A stretch of 64,000 nt of DNA from Vibrio nitrifigilis (lineage in GTDB: Bacteria; Pseudomonadota; Gammaproteobacteria; Enterobacterales; Vibrionaceae): the NCBI RefSeq assembly GCF_015686695.1, contig NZ_JADPMR010000001.1, forward strand, positions 620,001-684,000, in the 5' to 3' direction. This document shows positions 50,006-58,893 of the stretch, piece by piece. A program made the position numbers and the translations under genes. Under the pieces are notes generated by a model. That model did not search any database. It was not told where the DNA came from and worked only from the letters and a program-made list of their open reading frames with translations. Numbering within the stretch: position 1 is the first letter of the stretch; every line of letters begins with the position of its first letter.

Positions 50006-52288
50006 ATGAGCTACGAATTAGACGAAGATATTCTTCAAGACTTTCTGGTTGAAGCTGGGGAAATCCTAGAATTGCTTTCTGAGCAGTTGGTTGAACTTGA
50101 GAACAACCCTGAAGACAAAGATTTACTTAACGCTATATTCCGCGGATTCCACACAGTTAAAGGTGGTGCGGGATTCTTATCGTTGACCGAATTGGTTGAA
50201 ACTTGTCACGGTGCAGAAAACGTGTTCGATACATTACGTAACGGCCAACGTAGCGTATCGTCAAGTTTAATGGATACCATGCTCAGAGCACTCGATACCG
50301 TTAACGAACAATTTAGTGCAGTGCAAGAGCGTGAACCTCTCGTGGCCGCAGAACCTGATTTGCTTGAAGAACTTCATCGTTTATGTAAACCCGAATCTGC
50401 CGATGAAGCTGAAGAAGAAGTGGTTGCAGAAGCGGAAGAAGATACTTTCGAAGAAGACGAAGACATTGCTGTTGAAGATGAAGTCGTCGATGTTGTCGAA
50501 GAGCCGGTAGTGGCTGAGTCCGAAAATGAATCACAAGGTGTTGTTGATGCAGGCTCAATCGATGAAATCACTCAAGATGAATTCGAAAAACTTCTTGATG
50601 AACTGCATGGCAAGGGGGCCGCTCCTAGCAAGAAAGAAGAAGTTAAACCAGCGCCAGCCGCAAGTACTAGCTCTGATGCTAGTGGCGATATTACCGATGA
50701 TGAGTTTGAAAAATTATTAGACGAATTGCATGGCGCGGGTAAAGGGCCTGCTAATTCTGGTCATCCTCCAGAAGAAAAAACACCTGCTACCGAAAAACCA
50801 GCCGCACCAAAAGCTGCAACATCAGCATCTTCCTCTGGTGGTGATGATCTGATGACGGATGATGAATTCGAAAAACTGTTAGATGAATTACATGGTTCAG
50901 GTAAAGGCCCTTCAATCGAAGAATTGGAAGCTGCAACTAAGCCTGTATCTCAAAATCCGGCACCTAAGCCTGCAGCAAAACCAGCGGCAAAACCGGCAGC
51001 TAAAGCCGCACCAAAAGCAGCGCCAGCCGCGAAGAGTGCTCCTCCCGCTCCTGTTGAAAGTAAATCGACAGCTGTAGAAGAAAAGCATGCCGCGAAAAAA
51101 GCGCAACAAGCGGATGCCACCGTGCGTGTTGATACCTCAACTCTTGATACCATCATGAACATGGTTGGTGAATTAGTTTTGGTTCGTAACAGATTGATTA
51201 GCTTAGGTTTGAATAGCAACGACGAAGAGATGTCGAAAGCGGTATCTAACCTAGATGTGGTGACGGCAGATCTGCAAGGCGCGGTGATGAAAACGCGCAT
51301 GCAACCTATCAAGAAAGTATTTGGTCGTTTCCCTCGGGTCGTACGTGACCTAGCTCGTAGCCTAAAGAAAGACATTAACTTAGAACTGCGCGGTGAAGAA
51401 ACGGATTTAGATAAGAACTTGGTTGAAGCGCTTGCCGATCCATTGATCCACTTAGTGCGTAACTCTGTTGACCACGGCGTTGAAATGCCAGATGTTCGTG
51501 AGAAAAGTGGCAAATCTCGTACCGGTAAAGTTATTTTGTCCGCATCGCAAGAAGGTGACCATATTGAATTGGCTATCGTCGATGATGGTGCTGGTATGGA
51601 TCCTGACAAACTGCGCGGTATTGCTGTGAAGAAAGGGTTGATGGATGAAGATGCTGCATCTCGCCTTTCTGATAAAGAATGTTTCAACTTGATCTTTATG
51701 CCGGGCTTCTCCAGTAAAGAACAAATTTCTGATATTTCAGGTCGTGGTGTAGGTATGGACGTGGTTAAAACTGCGATTAATACCTTAAATGGCTCAATCG
51801 ATATTGATTCTGAAATGGGGAAAGGGACTAAGATTACTATCAAGGTACCTTTAACATTAGCTATCCTACCAACACTAATGGTCGGGGTTGCAAATCACCC
51901 ATTTGCACTGCCTTTGGCAAGTGTGAACGAAATTTTCCACTTAGATTTAAGTCGCACCAACGTCGTAGACGGGCAATTGACTATTATCGTTCGCGATAAG
52001 TCTATCCCATTGTTCTACTTGCAAAACTGGTTAGCACCTAAAGCAGGACGTGTTGAAGCGCGTCAAGGTCACGGCCATGTTGTTATTGTTCAATTAGGCA
52101 GCCAACGAGTAGGTTTTGTTGTTGATACACTGATTGGTCAAGAAGAAGTGGTCATTAAACCGCTTGATAAATTGCTGCAAGGGACACCAGGTATGGCCGG
52201 CGCAACTATCACAAGTGATGGCCATATTGCTCTTATTTTGGATGTGCCAGACTTATTGAAACAGTATGCAGCTGCGTCGCGTATCTAA
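50006..52288 (+). CDS. cheA: Chemotaxis histidine kinase CheA with triple linker repeat
   Basis: CheA phosphorylates CheY and CheB in response to receptors. The 760-residue protein has the HPt domain (about 1-105, phospho-His 49 in FHTVKGGAGF), an acidic region (about 130-185), three copies of a motif with core DEFEKLLDELHG (about 187-202, 228-243, 283-298), an Ala/Pro/Lys linker (about 315-345), the dimerisation domain from about 372, the ATPase domain (DPLIHLVRNSVDHGVE, VDDGAGMDP, SGRGVGMDVVK) and a CheW-like domain to the end. Vibrio CheA is known to bind ParC and ParP through a localisation region in this linker. Confidence 0.96.
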   Translation: MSYELDEDILQDFLVEAGEILELLSEQLVELENNPEDKDLLNAIFRGFHTVKGGAGFLSLTELVETCHGAENVFDTLRNGQRSVSSSLMDTMLRALDTVNEQFSAVQEREPLVAAEPDLLEELHRLCKPESADEAEEEVVAEAEEDTFEEDEDIAVEDEVVDVVEEPVVAESENESQGVVDAGSIDEITQDEFEKLLDELHGKGAAPSKKEEVKPAPAASTSSDASGDITDDEFEKLLDELHGAGKGPANSGHPPEEKTPATEKPAAPKAATSASSSGGDDLMTDDEFEKLLDELHGSGKGPSIEELEAATKPVSQNPAPKPAAKPAAKPAAKAAPKAAPAAKSAPPAPVESKSTAVEEKHAAKKAQQADATVRVDTSTLDTIMNMVGELVLVRNRLISLGLNSNDEEMSKAVSNLDVVTADLQGAVMKTRMQPIKKVFGRFPRVVRDLARSLKKDINLELRGEETDLDKNLVEALADPLIHLVRNSVDHGVEMPDVREKSGKSRTGKVILSASQEGDHIELAIVDDGAGMDPDKLRGIAVKKGLMDEDAASRLSDKECFNLIFMPGFSSKEQISDISGRGVGMDVVKTAINTLNGSIDIDSEMGKGTKITIKVPLTLAILPTLMVGVANHPFALPLASVNEIFHLDLSRTNVVDGQLTIIVRDKSIPLFYLQNWLAPKAGRVEARQGHGHVVIVQLGSQRVGFVVDTLIGQEEVVIKPLDKLLQGTPGMAGATITSDGHIALILDVPDLLKQYAAASRI
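50564..50899 (+). repeat. Three diverged copies of a 15-residue motif inside cheA
   Basis: Copies of about 45 bases each begin near 50564, 50687 and 50852 and encode the same core peptide with different synonymous codons (the Leu pair is CTTCTT, TTATTA and CTGTTA). The protein repeat is therefore old and kept by selection rather than a recent DNA duplication. Confidence 0.85.
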
Positions 52289-52316
52289 GTGATGATATAT
52301 ATTTATAAGGATAGCT

Positions 52317-53465
52317 ATGGCGATTAGAGTATTAGTTGTTGATGATTCAAGTTTTTTTCGACGTCGCGTTAGTGAAATCATCAACTCCGAATCGCGACTT
52401 GAAGTGATTGACGTTGCAACTAATGGCAAAGAAGCAGTAGAAAAAGCGCTGAGTTTGAAGCCAGACGTTATCACCATGGATGTTGAAATGCCAGTAATGG
52501 ATGGCATCACAGCAGTCCGTGAAATCATGGCTAAAGGTCCTGTGCCGATTTTGATGTTTTCTTCGTTGACCCATGAAGGGGCTAAATCAACGTTGGATGC
52601 ACTTGATGCTGGCGCATTAGATTTTTTACCTAAAAAGTTTGAAGACATTGCTCGTAATCGTGATGAAGCGGTAGCCGTACTACAGCAACGAGTGTTAAGT
52701 ATCGCCTCTAAAAAGGGGTTGATGCGACGCCCAGCACCGACGTCTCGTTCGACTACTACCAGTTCAACAAGTGTCTTTGATCGTACTTCACGTCCGACTA
52801 CGACCACAACTCGTCAGGCTGCCCCAGCGACACCTCGTCAAGTGGTGTCGCACAGCGCTCCTGCGGGACGATTTAAAGCCACGGGGAAAAAGTACCAGTT
52901 GACAGCAATTGGTACTTCAACAGGTGGACCGGTAGCGTTACAGAAAATTTTAACTAAATTACCAGGTAACTATCCTCATCCGATTGTTTTGGTGCAGCAT
53001 ATGCCTGCTACGTTTACCGCTGCTTTTGCTAGCCGACTGAACTCGTTATGCAGTATTGAAGTTAAGGAAGCTCAAGACGGTGATGTATTGCGTCCAGGCG
53101 TTGCGTATCTCGCTCCCGGCGGAAAGCAAATGATGTTAGAAGGGCGTCCTGGCGCTGCTAAATTACGCATCATCGATGGCGGTGAGCGTATGAACTATAA
53201 ACCATGCGTAGATGTTACCTTTGGTTCAGCAGCTAAGGTATTTGGTGACAAGGTACTGTCAATGATATTGACAGGAATGGGTGCCGATGGTCGAGACGGG
53301 TCACGCATGCTCAAAGAAGCTGGGGCAACGATTTGGGCACAGGATGAAGAAAGCTGTGTCGTTTATGGTATGCCTCAAGCCGTAGCAAAAGCGGGTATCT
53401 CGTCGGAAGACTTGCCTCTAGATCGAATATCCGAACGTATGTTGGTTGAAGTAGGTCTTGGATAA
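52317..53465 (+). CDS. cheB: Chemotaxis response regulator protein-glutamate methylesterase CheB
   Basis: CheB demethylates receptors for adaptation. The 382-residue protein has a receiver domain (1-120; phospho-Asp 55 in VITMDVEMPVMDG), a Ser/Thr/Pro-rich linker (about 137-180) and the methylesterase domain with catalytic Ser near residue 200 in AIGTSTGGPVAL, His in VLVQHMPATFTAAF and Asp in MILTGMGADGRDG. AAGG lies about seven bases before the ATG. It follows cheA by 28 bases. Confidence 0.96.
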   Translation: MAIRVLVVDDSSFFRRRVSEIINSESRLEVIDVATNGKEAVEKALSLKPDVITMDVEMPVMDGITAVREIMAKGPVPILMFSSLTHEGAKSTLDALDAGALDFLPKKFEDIARNRDEAVAVLQQRVLSIASKKGLMRRPAPTSRSTTTSSTSVFDRTSRPTTTTTRQAAPATPRQVVSHSAPAGRFKATGKKYQLTAIGTSTGGPVALQKILTKLPGNYPHPIVLVQHMPATFTAAFASRLNSLCSIEVKEAQDGDVLRPGVAYLAPGGKQMMLEGRPGAAKLRIIDGGERMNYKPCVDVTFGSAAKVFGDKVLSMILTGMGADGRDGSRMLKEAGATIWAQDEESCVVYGMPQAVAKAGISSEDLPLDRISERMLVEVGLG

Positions 53466-53474
53466 GGGTACTGA

Positions 53475-54251
53475 ATGATCGTTTGGAGTGTTGCAAATCA
53501 AAAAGGTGGGGTCGGTAAAACTACGACGACTATCACATTAGCTGGCTTACTGAGTAAGCAAGGCAAACGTGTGTTACTCGTTGATACGGATCCTCATGCA
53601 TCTTTAACTACCTATCTTGGTTATGATGCTGATGACGTTCCATCCAGCCTGTTTGATTTGTTTCAACTAAAAGAGTATACGGAGAACAGTGTCGCACCGT
53701 TAATTCTGAGAACAGATATTGAAGGTATCGATATTATTCCGGCTCATATGTCGCTGGCAACGCTAGATCGTGTCATGGGTAATCGCAGTGGCATGGGATT
53801 GATTTTGAAACGCGCATTGCTGGCGTTGCGTAAGAATTACGACTACGTATTAATTGATTGTCCGCCAATTTTAGGTGTCATGATGGTTAATGCTCTAGCG
53901 GCCAGTGATCGCATTTTAATACCGGTTCAAACAGAGTTCTTAGCTATGAAAGGGCTAGAACGTATGATTCGAACTTTAGCGATTATGCAAAAATCACGTA
54001 ATCGCTCGTTTAAAGTCACGATTGTTCCAACGATGTATGACAAGCGAACTAGGGCATCGTTACAAACATTAACTCAGCTAAAACGGGATTATCCGGATCA
54101 GGTTTGGACATCAGCGGTGCCGATTGATACCAAATTCCGTGATGCCAGTTTAAAACGCTTACCAGCGTCGCATTTTGCTGAGGGAAGCCGTGGTGTGTTT
54201 GCATATAAGCAATTGTTACTGCATTTAGAGAGGCTAGCTATCGATGAGTAG
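53475..54251 (+). CDS. parC: ParA-like ATPase ParC for polar chemotaxis arrays
   Basis: ParC recruits chemotaxis arrays to the old pole in Vibrio so that both daughters inherit them. The 258-residue protein has the deviant Walker A ANQKGGVGKTTTTITLAGL near residue 7, the switch DTDPHASLTTYLGY and the Walker B-like YVLIDCPPILGVM near residue 130. Plasmid or chromosome partition was considered, but no ParB gene is present, and its place between cheB and the CheW-like parP fits ParC. It overlaps parP by eight bases. Confidence 0.92.
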   Translation: MIVWSVANQKGGVGKTTTTITLAGLLSKQGKRVLLVDTDPHASLTTYLGYDADDVPSSLFDLFQLKEYTENSVAPLILRTDIEGIDIIPAHMSLATLDRVMGNRSGMGLILKRALLALRKNYDYVLIDCPPILGVMMVNALAASDRILIPVQTEFLAMKGLERMIRTLAIMQKSRNRSFKVTIVPTMYDKRTRASLQTLTQLKRDYPDQVWTSAVPIDTKFRDASLKRLPASHFAEGSRGVFAYKQLLLHLERLAIDE

Positions 54252-55323
54252 TGCGCCACCACTATCAAGTGAACAAGCATTAGATGAGTACTTTGATGCG
54301 TTGCTTTGTGAAGAATGGGGTGACGAAGAGACAGTACCCGAAAAAGACTCTGAATTAGAGCCTGAACTTGCACGCCAACCAATCGCGGCTCGTTCAAGCG
54401 GTTCTCCTATGTTTGCTGATGAAGACATCGAAGAACTTCCAGGGGCTAATCTTGAAGAAGTTCAGCGATTGTTAAATCAATTGGAACAGAGCAATCCAGT
54501 TGAGGAGCTCCATCTTGAAGAAGTGATGGAGCAAAATACCACAGATATCGCTGTGGAAACGGCAACCATAGAAGAAACAGTGGTTGAAGAGCAAGTGATT
54601 GAGCCTGTTGTTGAAGAAATTCAAGAATGGGATGTGACAACTCTTACTGAAGAAGACGAGGGCGAACCTCATCATCATGTCGATGCAGTAGAAGAGGAAG
54701 AGGTCGCCACCGAGAATTTTATTGAGGAACCTCAAACCGATACGGACATTGATGTCGACGTCGATGTTGCAGTAGCGAGTACAACTGAACAAGAAGTAGA
54801 ACAGCAGGTCGATACAGCCCCTCAGACTCAAACGGGCGGGTTGAATCCAGAGAATTGGAAAGATCCTATTCGCAGTGAAGCGTTTCAAGTGTTGTACTTT
54901 GATGTGAACGGGGTCACGTTTGCGGTTCCTTTAGACGAATTAGGTGGTATTCACCGAATGGGTGAACTGAGTCATTTGATTGGTCGACCAAAGTGGTATT
55001 TGGGACTTCAAGCTCAGCGTGATGCTCAGCTTGATGTCGTGGACACTGCAAAGTGGGTGATGGCAGAGAAACTCAGGGATGACAGCTATAAAGAGGCATA
55101 CCAATATATTGTTATGCTCGGTGAAAGCATGTGGGGGTTGGCCTGTTCTCAACTGATGGGAACCGAGTTACTGCAGAGTGAAAAGGTTCGTTGGAGAGAG
55201 CAAGTCGGCAAGCGTCCATGGCTCGCCGGAATGGTAAAAGAAAAAATGTGTGCTTTAATCCATGTAGAGGCATTAATTGCAATGCTAAATGCTGGGCTAG
55301 ATGTGAAGTCACTCGATAATTAG
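54244..55323 (+). CDS. parP: ParP, CheW-like array localisation protein
   Basis: ParP links ParC to CheA and integrates into the array. The 359-residue protein has a short conserved N-terminal helix (LSSEQALDEYFDALLCEE, about 7-24), a second helical patch (LEEVQRLLNQLEQ, about 70-82), a long acidic linker rich in Glu, Val and Thr (about 85-200, including the DIDVDVDVAVA run), and a C-terminal CheW-like domain (about 210-355) with VLYFDVNGVTFAVPLDELGG. It overlaps parC by eight bases and precedes cheW by 35. Confidence 0.9.
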   Translation: MSSAPPLSSEQALDEYFDALLCEEWGDEETVPEKDSELEPELARQPIAARSSGSPMFADEDIEELPGANLEEVQRLLNQLEQSNPVEELHLEEVMEQNTTDIAVETATIEETVVEEQVIEPVVEEIQEWDVTTLTEEDEGEPHHHVDAVEEEEVATENFIEEPQTDTDIDVDVDVAVASTTEQEVEQQVDTAPQTQTGGLNPENWKDPIRSEAFQVLYFDVNGVTFAVPLDELGGIHRMGELSHLIGRPKWYLGLQAQRDAQLDVVDTAKWVMAEKLRDDSYKEAYQYIVMLGESMWGLACSQLMGTELLQSEKVRWREQVGKRPWLAGMVKEKMCALIHVEALIAMLNAGLDVKSLDN

Positions 55324-55358
55324 TTTTTAGGTCGGAGACGACGTAGAGAGGAAAAGGT

Positions 55359-55853
55359 ATGTCTCAAAACGAAGTGGTAGAAGTGAGAAAAGAGAAATCA
55401 AATGACGAAGTGCTTCAGTGGGTGACGTTCCAACTTGAAGAAGAAACTTACGGCATTAACGTAATGCAGGTACGTGAAGTGCTGCGTTACACTGAGATCG
55501 CTCCTGTCCCTGGTGCGCCAGATTATGTTCTAGGTATCATCAATCTTCGTGGTAGCGTTGTAACAGTCATCGACACTCGTTCTCGTTTTGGTTTGGTGCA
55601 AGGTGAAGTTAACGACAACACACGCATTATCGTGATTGAATCTGAACATCAAGTGATTGGTATCTTGGTGGATAGCGTTGCGGAAGTTGTTTACCTACGT
55701 ACTTCAGAAATCGATACAACACCAAGTGTAGGTACTGATGAAAGTGCTAAATTCATTCAAGGCGTCAGCAACCGTGATGGCAAACTTCTTATCCTTGTGG
55801 ATTTGAATAAACTATTGACTGACGAAGAATGGGAAGAAATGGCTCATCTATAA
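55359..55853 (+). CDS. cheW: Chemotaxis coupling protein CheW
   Basis: CheW couples receptors to CheA. The 164-residue protein is a single CheW domain, with WVTFQLEEETYGINVMQVREVL near residue 22, VPGAPDYVLGIINLRGSVVTVID near residue 50 and GILVDSVAEVV further on. GAGAGGAAAAGGT upstream of the ATG gives a good ribosome site. Its stop overlaps the start of the DUF2802 gene by one base (TAATG). Confidence 0.96.
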   Translation: MSQNEVVEVRKEKSNDEVLQWVTFQLEEETYGINVMQVREVLRYTEIAPVPGAPDYVLGIINLRGSVVTVIDTRSRFGLVQGEVNDNTRIIVIESEHQVIGILVDSVAEVVYLRTSEIDTTPSVGTDESAKFIQGVSNRDGKLLILVDLNKLLTDEEWEEMAHL

Positions 55854-56353
55854 TGGGTGATTGGTCTTGGTTACATCCTTCAGTGATCGCTGGAGGATTT
55901 GTTCTCATTATCTGCTTGTTGATCTTAGTTGTGATTCAGGTGAGACGTGAAATGACCAAGCAGTCAGATGCTCTGCGCCAACAAAATCGCGCGTTAGATA
56001 AAGAGCTAACTAAAGCCAATAAGCAGTTGCTTGAAGTTCGCTCTGTAGTGGTTGGGTTAGGGCAAAGAGTGTCTGAGCAGCAAGATATTATCGGTCATTT
56101 AAATGAACGCATCATGGCTTTGGAAACAGAAGATAATGATGCCCGTTTATATAGTCGTGCCAGTAAAATGGTGAAGCTTGGTGCTGACTTAGATGAGTTA
56201 ATCTCTGAGTGTGAATTGCCCAAAGCTGAAGCTGAATTGATGATGTCGCTGCAAAATAAATTAGCCGGACGTGAAGCGGTCCCTCCGCTTGCGAGTGATC
56301 CGGATAACCAGCAATCATCGGCAACGCGAAGACGTGTAAAACGTTCTAGATAA
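55853..56353 (+). CDS. DUF2802 membrane-anchored coiled-coil protein
   Basis: This 166-residue protein is of unknown function. It has one N-terminal membrane helix (about residues 12-33, VIAGGFVLIICLLILVVIQV), a coiled coil (about 36-95) and a C-terminal DUF2802 part (ASKMVKLGADLDELISECEL, then PKAEAELMMSLQNKLAG) that looks like a small helix-turn-helix, followed by a basic tail. It is coupled to cheW by a one-base overlap and is the last gene of the chemotaxis operon, so a link to array or flagellar function is inferred. Confidence 0.82.
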   Translation: MGDWSWLHPSVIAGGFVLIICLLILVVIQVRREMTKQSDALRQQNRALDKELTKANKQLLEVRSVVVGLGQRVSEQQDIIGHLNERIMALETEDNDARLYSRASKMVKLGADLDELISECELPKAEAELMMSLQNKLAGREAVPPLASDPDNQQSSATRRRVKRSR

Positions 56354-56361
56354 ATTGTTTG

Positions 56362-56397
56362 AAAGCCGTTCTTTATTACATAAAGAGCGGCTTTTTC
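56362..56397 (+). terminator. Terminator of the flagellar-chemotaxis operon
   Basis: AAAGCCGTTCTTTAT pairs with ATAAAGAGCGGCTTT (one G-T pair) around TAC and runs into T. Confidence 0.9.
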
Positions 56398-56735
56398 TTA
56401 TCCCTACTTTTTTAATCTGAAACATTACCTATCAGGTAAGACCCATTCTATCGATTATCTTATCTAGGTTGATGTTGTGTTGATGATTTTACCTACCCAA
56501 TGACGAGTTCGCATTATGAGTCGGAGAAGTATCGTGATGGTTAATGCATCCCGGTTAGTTGCACAAATAGTGTTAAAATCATAATTTTCTGATAAATAAT
56601 TGTTGTTAATAATTGTTGCAATGAATTATTAACAAAAAAAACATCTACAAATCAATAATTGTATTACTTGAAACACTATTTTGACGCTTTTAGCCTGTGT
56701 TAAGATGTGCGCTCTGTTTTTAAAGCGAGATTGCT
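56398..56735. promoter_or_regulatory. Upstream region of the ccm operon
   Basis: These 338 bases have no gene and are very AT-rich in the second half. TGTTAATAAT at 56604-56613 is one base off the ArcA decamer, with a second TTGTT ten bases on. TTGACG at 56680-56690 and TAAGAT near 56702 could be promoter parts, but their 14-base spacing is short. Confidence 0.4.
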
Positions 56736-57359
56736 ATGCTCACTGTTGATAACCTCAGTGCTGTTCGAGATGAAAATGAACTCTTCCACCAACTGTCATT
56801 TGAACTTCAATCCGGTCAAATTATGCAAATTGAAGGGCGCAATGGTTCAGGCAAGACCACGCTACTGCGAATCATTGCAGGTTTGGGGAATCATTTTCAA
56901 GGCAAGGTATGCTGGAACGGGGAATCGATAGAAGAGCAGCGAGAAAGTTATTATCAAGACATGCTGTATTTAGGGCATCTAGCAGGTGTAAAGCGGGAAC
57001 TCACCGCATTAGAAAACTTACAATTTTATTTGTCCTTACACGGTGGTGATAATCAGCGTGATACTTTGTACAAAGTATTAAGCCAAGTTGGGTTAGCCGG
57101 GCGGGAAGATGTGCCAGTTGCTCAACTTTCTGCAGGACAGCAACGCCGTGTTGCTTTAGCTCGTTTATGGCTAAGTGACCACTCACTATGGATACTAGAC
57201 GAACCACTAACGGCAATTGATAAACAAGGGGTAAAAGTGTTGGAATCCTTGTTTATACGCCATGCTCAACAGGGTGGAATGGTATTATTAACCACTCATC
57301 AGGACATGCTAACGGAACATCCTCTGTTAAGAACTGTCAGACTGGGTGACAAAGCATGA
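56736..57359 (+). CDS. ccmA: Cytochrome c biogenesis ATP-binding export protein CcmA
   Basis: CcmA is the ATPase of the CcmABCD complex that releases haem-loaded CcmE. The 207-residue protein has Walker A EGRNGSGKTTLLRIIAG near residue 34, the signature LSAGQQRRVALARLWL, Walker B LWILDEPLTAID and the switch His in LLTTHQD. It opens the complete ccmABCDEFGHI operon and overlaps ccmB by four bases. Confidence 0.95.
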   Translation: MLTVDNLSAVRDENELFHQLSFELQSGQIMQIEGRNGSGKTTLLRIIAGLGNHFQGKVCWNGESIEEQRESYYQDMLYLGHLAGVKRELTALENLQFYLSLHGGDNQRDTLYKVLSQVGLAGREDVPVAQLSAGQQRRVALARLWLSDHSLWILDEPLTAIDKQGVKVLESLFIRHAQQGGMVLLTTHQDMLTEHPLLRTVRLGDKA

Positions 57360-58024
57360 TTAAAATGATGTGGGCGATCATTCGTCGTGAGCTAGTAGTT
57401 GCATATCGTCGTCAAGCCGATATCTTTAATCCGTTATGGTTTTTCATTCTAGTTATCACACTATTCCCATTAAGTGTCGGACCGGATCCAACCTTATTGT
57501 CGCGTATCGCCCCTGGTATTATTTGGGTGGCCGCTTTATTAGCCGCACTTCTATCATTAGAACGACTTTTTCGAGATGATTTTTATGATGGTACGCTTGA
57601 ACAGTTAATGGTGATGCCTATCCCTCTCTCTATCAGTGTGGTTGCTAAAGTCGTCGCTCATTGGCTTCTAACTGGCTTGCCCCTGATTATTATCAGCCCT
57701 CTTTTAGCGATTTTGCTGTCTTTTGATCTCCAAACATGGGGGGGAGTGGTATTAACGCTATTGCTTGGAACACCAACACTTAGTTTTATTGGTTCAATCG
57801 GTGTTGCGCTGACAGTAGGGCTAAAAAAAGGTGGTGTACTACTGAGCTTAATCGTGTTGCCACTGTATATTCCTGTTTTGATTTTTGCTACATCGGCAAT
57901 CGATGCTGCATCTATGGGGATGGATTATAGCGGTCAATTAGCCATTATTGCGGCTATGTTTATAGCTTCTGCAACCTTATCACCATTTGCGGTTAGTGCT
58001 GCGTTGCGTGTAAGTGTTCGCTAA
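57356..58024 (+). CDS. ccmB: Haem exporter protein CcmB
   Basis: CcmB is the membrane subunit that partners CcmA. The 222-residue protein has about six helices, with the family segments RRELVVAYRRQADIFNPLWF near residue 9, LSLERLFRDDFYDGTLEQL near residue 65 and LPLYIPVLIFATSAIDAA near residue 165. It overlaps ccmA by four bases. A 121-base gap separates it from ccmC, longer than the other gaps in the operon. Confidence 0.95.
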   Translation: MIKMMWAIIRRELVVAYRRQADIFNPLWFFILVITLFPLSVGPDPTLLSRIAPGIIWVAALLAALLSLERLFRDDFYDGTLEQLMVMPIPLSISVVAKVVAHWLLTGLPLIIISPLLAILLSFDLQTWGGVVLTLLLGTPTLSFIGSIGVALTVGLKKGGVLLSLIVLPLYIPVLIFATSAIDAASMGMDYSGQLAIIAAMFIASATLSPFAVSAALRVSVR

Positions 58025-58145
58025 CTTAAAGTAAGGCAGATTTCATCTGGATGTTATGTCCGCAAAGGATAGTTGCCCCAATATTTAATAACAAAATTAA
58101 GCTAAGCAGTGATGACTTAGCAGAAAGTAAAAGTGAGATTCAACA

Positions 58146-58892
58146 ATGTGGAAATGGCTTCATCCGTATGCCAAACCAGAAAACACTTACCGGTTATGTG
58201 GTAAGTGGGTTCCTTGGTTTTCGAGTTTGGCAATACTGCTTATTATCATCGGATCTGTGTGGGGATTGGCGTTTGTACCCGCTGATTACCAACAGGGCGA
58301 TAGCTTTCGAATTATTTATATTCATGTGCCAGCGGCTATCTGGTCGATGGGGGCCTATATGGCCATGGCCATTTCTGCCTTAATAGCATTGGTATGGCAA
58401 CAGAAAATGGCTTCTTACGCTGCTCAAGCTATTGCCCCTATCGGCGCCGTGTTCACCTTCGTGGCATTGGTCACTGGTTCGATTTGGGGCAAACCTATGT
58501 GGGGCACGTGGTGGGTTTGGGATGCGCGGTTAACTTCTGAATTGATTCTTCTTTTTTTATACCTTGGTGTAATCGCTTTATACCACGCTTTTGATGATGC
58601 GCGTTCGGGCTCTGATGCCGCTGGTATTTTGGCGTTAGTCGGGGTGATTAATATTCCAATTATTCACTACTCTGTTCAATGGTGGAACACACTGCATCAG
58701 GGCGCTACTATCACGAAATTTGCTAAGCCTTCCATCGCGCCAGAAATGCTATGGCCATTACTGATAAACATTTTGGGGTTTGCACTTTTTCTTGGGGCAT
58801 TAACCTTGATTCGTTTACGTAATGAAATCTTAAGTCGAGAAAGCCGCCGCCCTTGGGTCATCGAACTTGCCAAACAGGAAGGAAGCCACTGA
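58146..58892 (+). CDS. ccmC: Haem exporter protein CcmC
   Basis: CcmC presents haem to CcmE in the periplasm. The 248-residue protein has six helices, the tryptophan-rich WWD motif GTWWVWDARLTSELILLFLY near residue 119, and the two flanking conserved His residues in IYIHVPAAIWSMG and NIPIIHYSVQWWNTLHQG. It is followed two bases later by ccmD. Confidence 0.96.
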   Translation: MWKWLHPYAKPENTYRLCGKWVPWFSSLAILLIIIGSVWGLAFVPADYQQGDSFRIIYIHVPAAIWSMGAYMAMAISALIALVWQQKMASYAAQAIAPIGAVFTFVALVTGSIWGKPMWGTWWVWDARLTSELILLFLYLGVIALYHAFDDARSGSDAAGILALVGVINIPIIHYSVQWWNTLHQGATITKFAKPSIAPEMLWPLLINILGFALFLGALTLIRLRNEILSRESRRPWVIELAKQEGSH

Positions 58893-58893
58893 T

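Noticed and set aside
50950..51843. 297-codon frame on the minus strand inside cheA
   Set aside because: It mirrors the Ala/Pro/Lys linker and kinase domain coding of cheA; composition and position mark it as a shadow.
53475..54251. Plasmid or chromosome partition ParA
   Set aside because: There is no parB or parS-like site nearby, and the gene is embedded in the chemotaxis operon beside parP.
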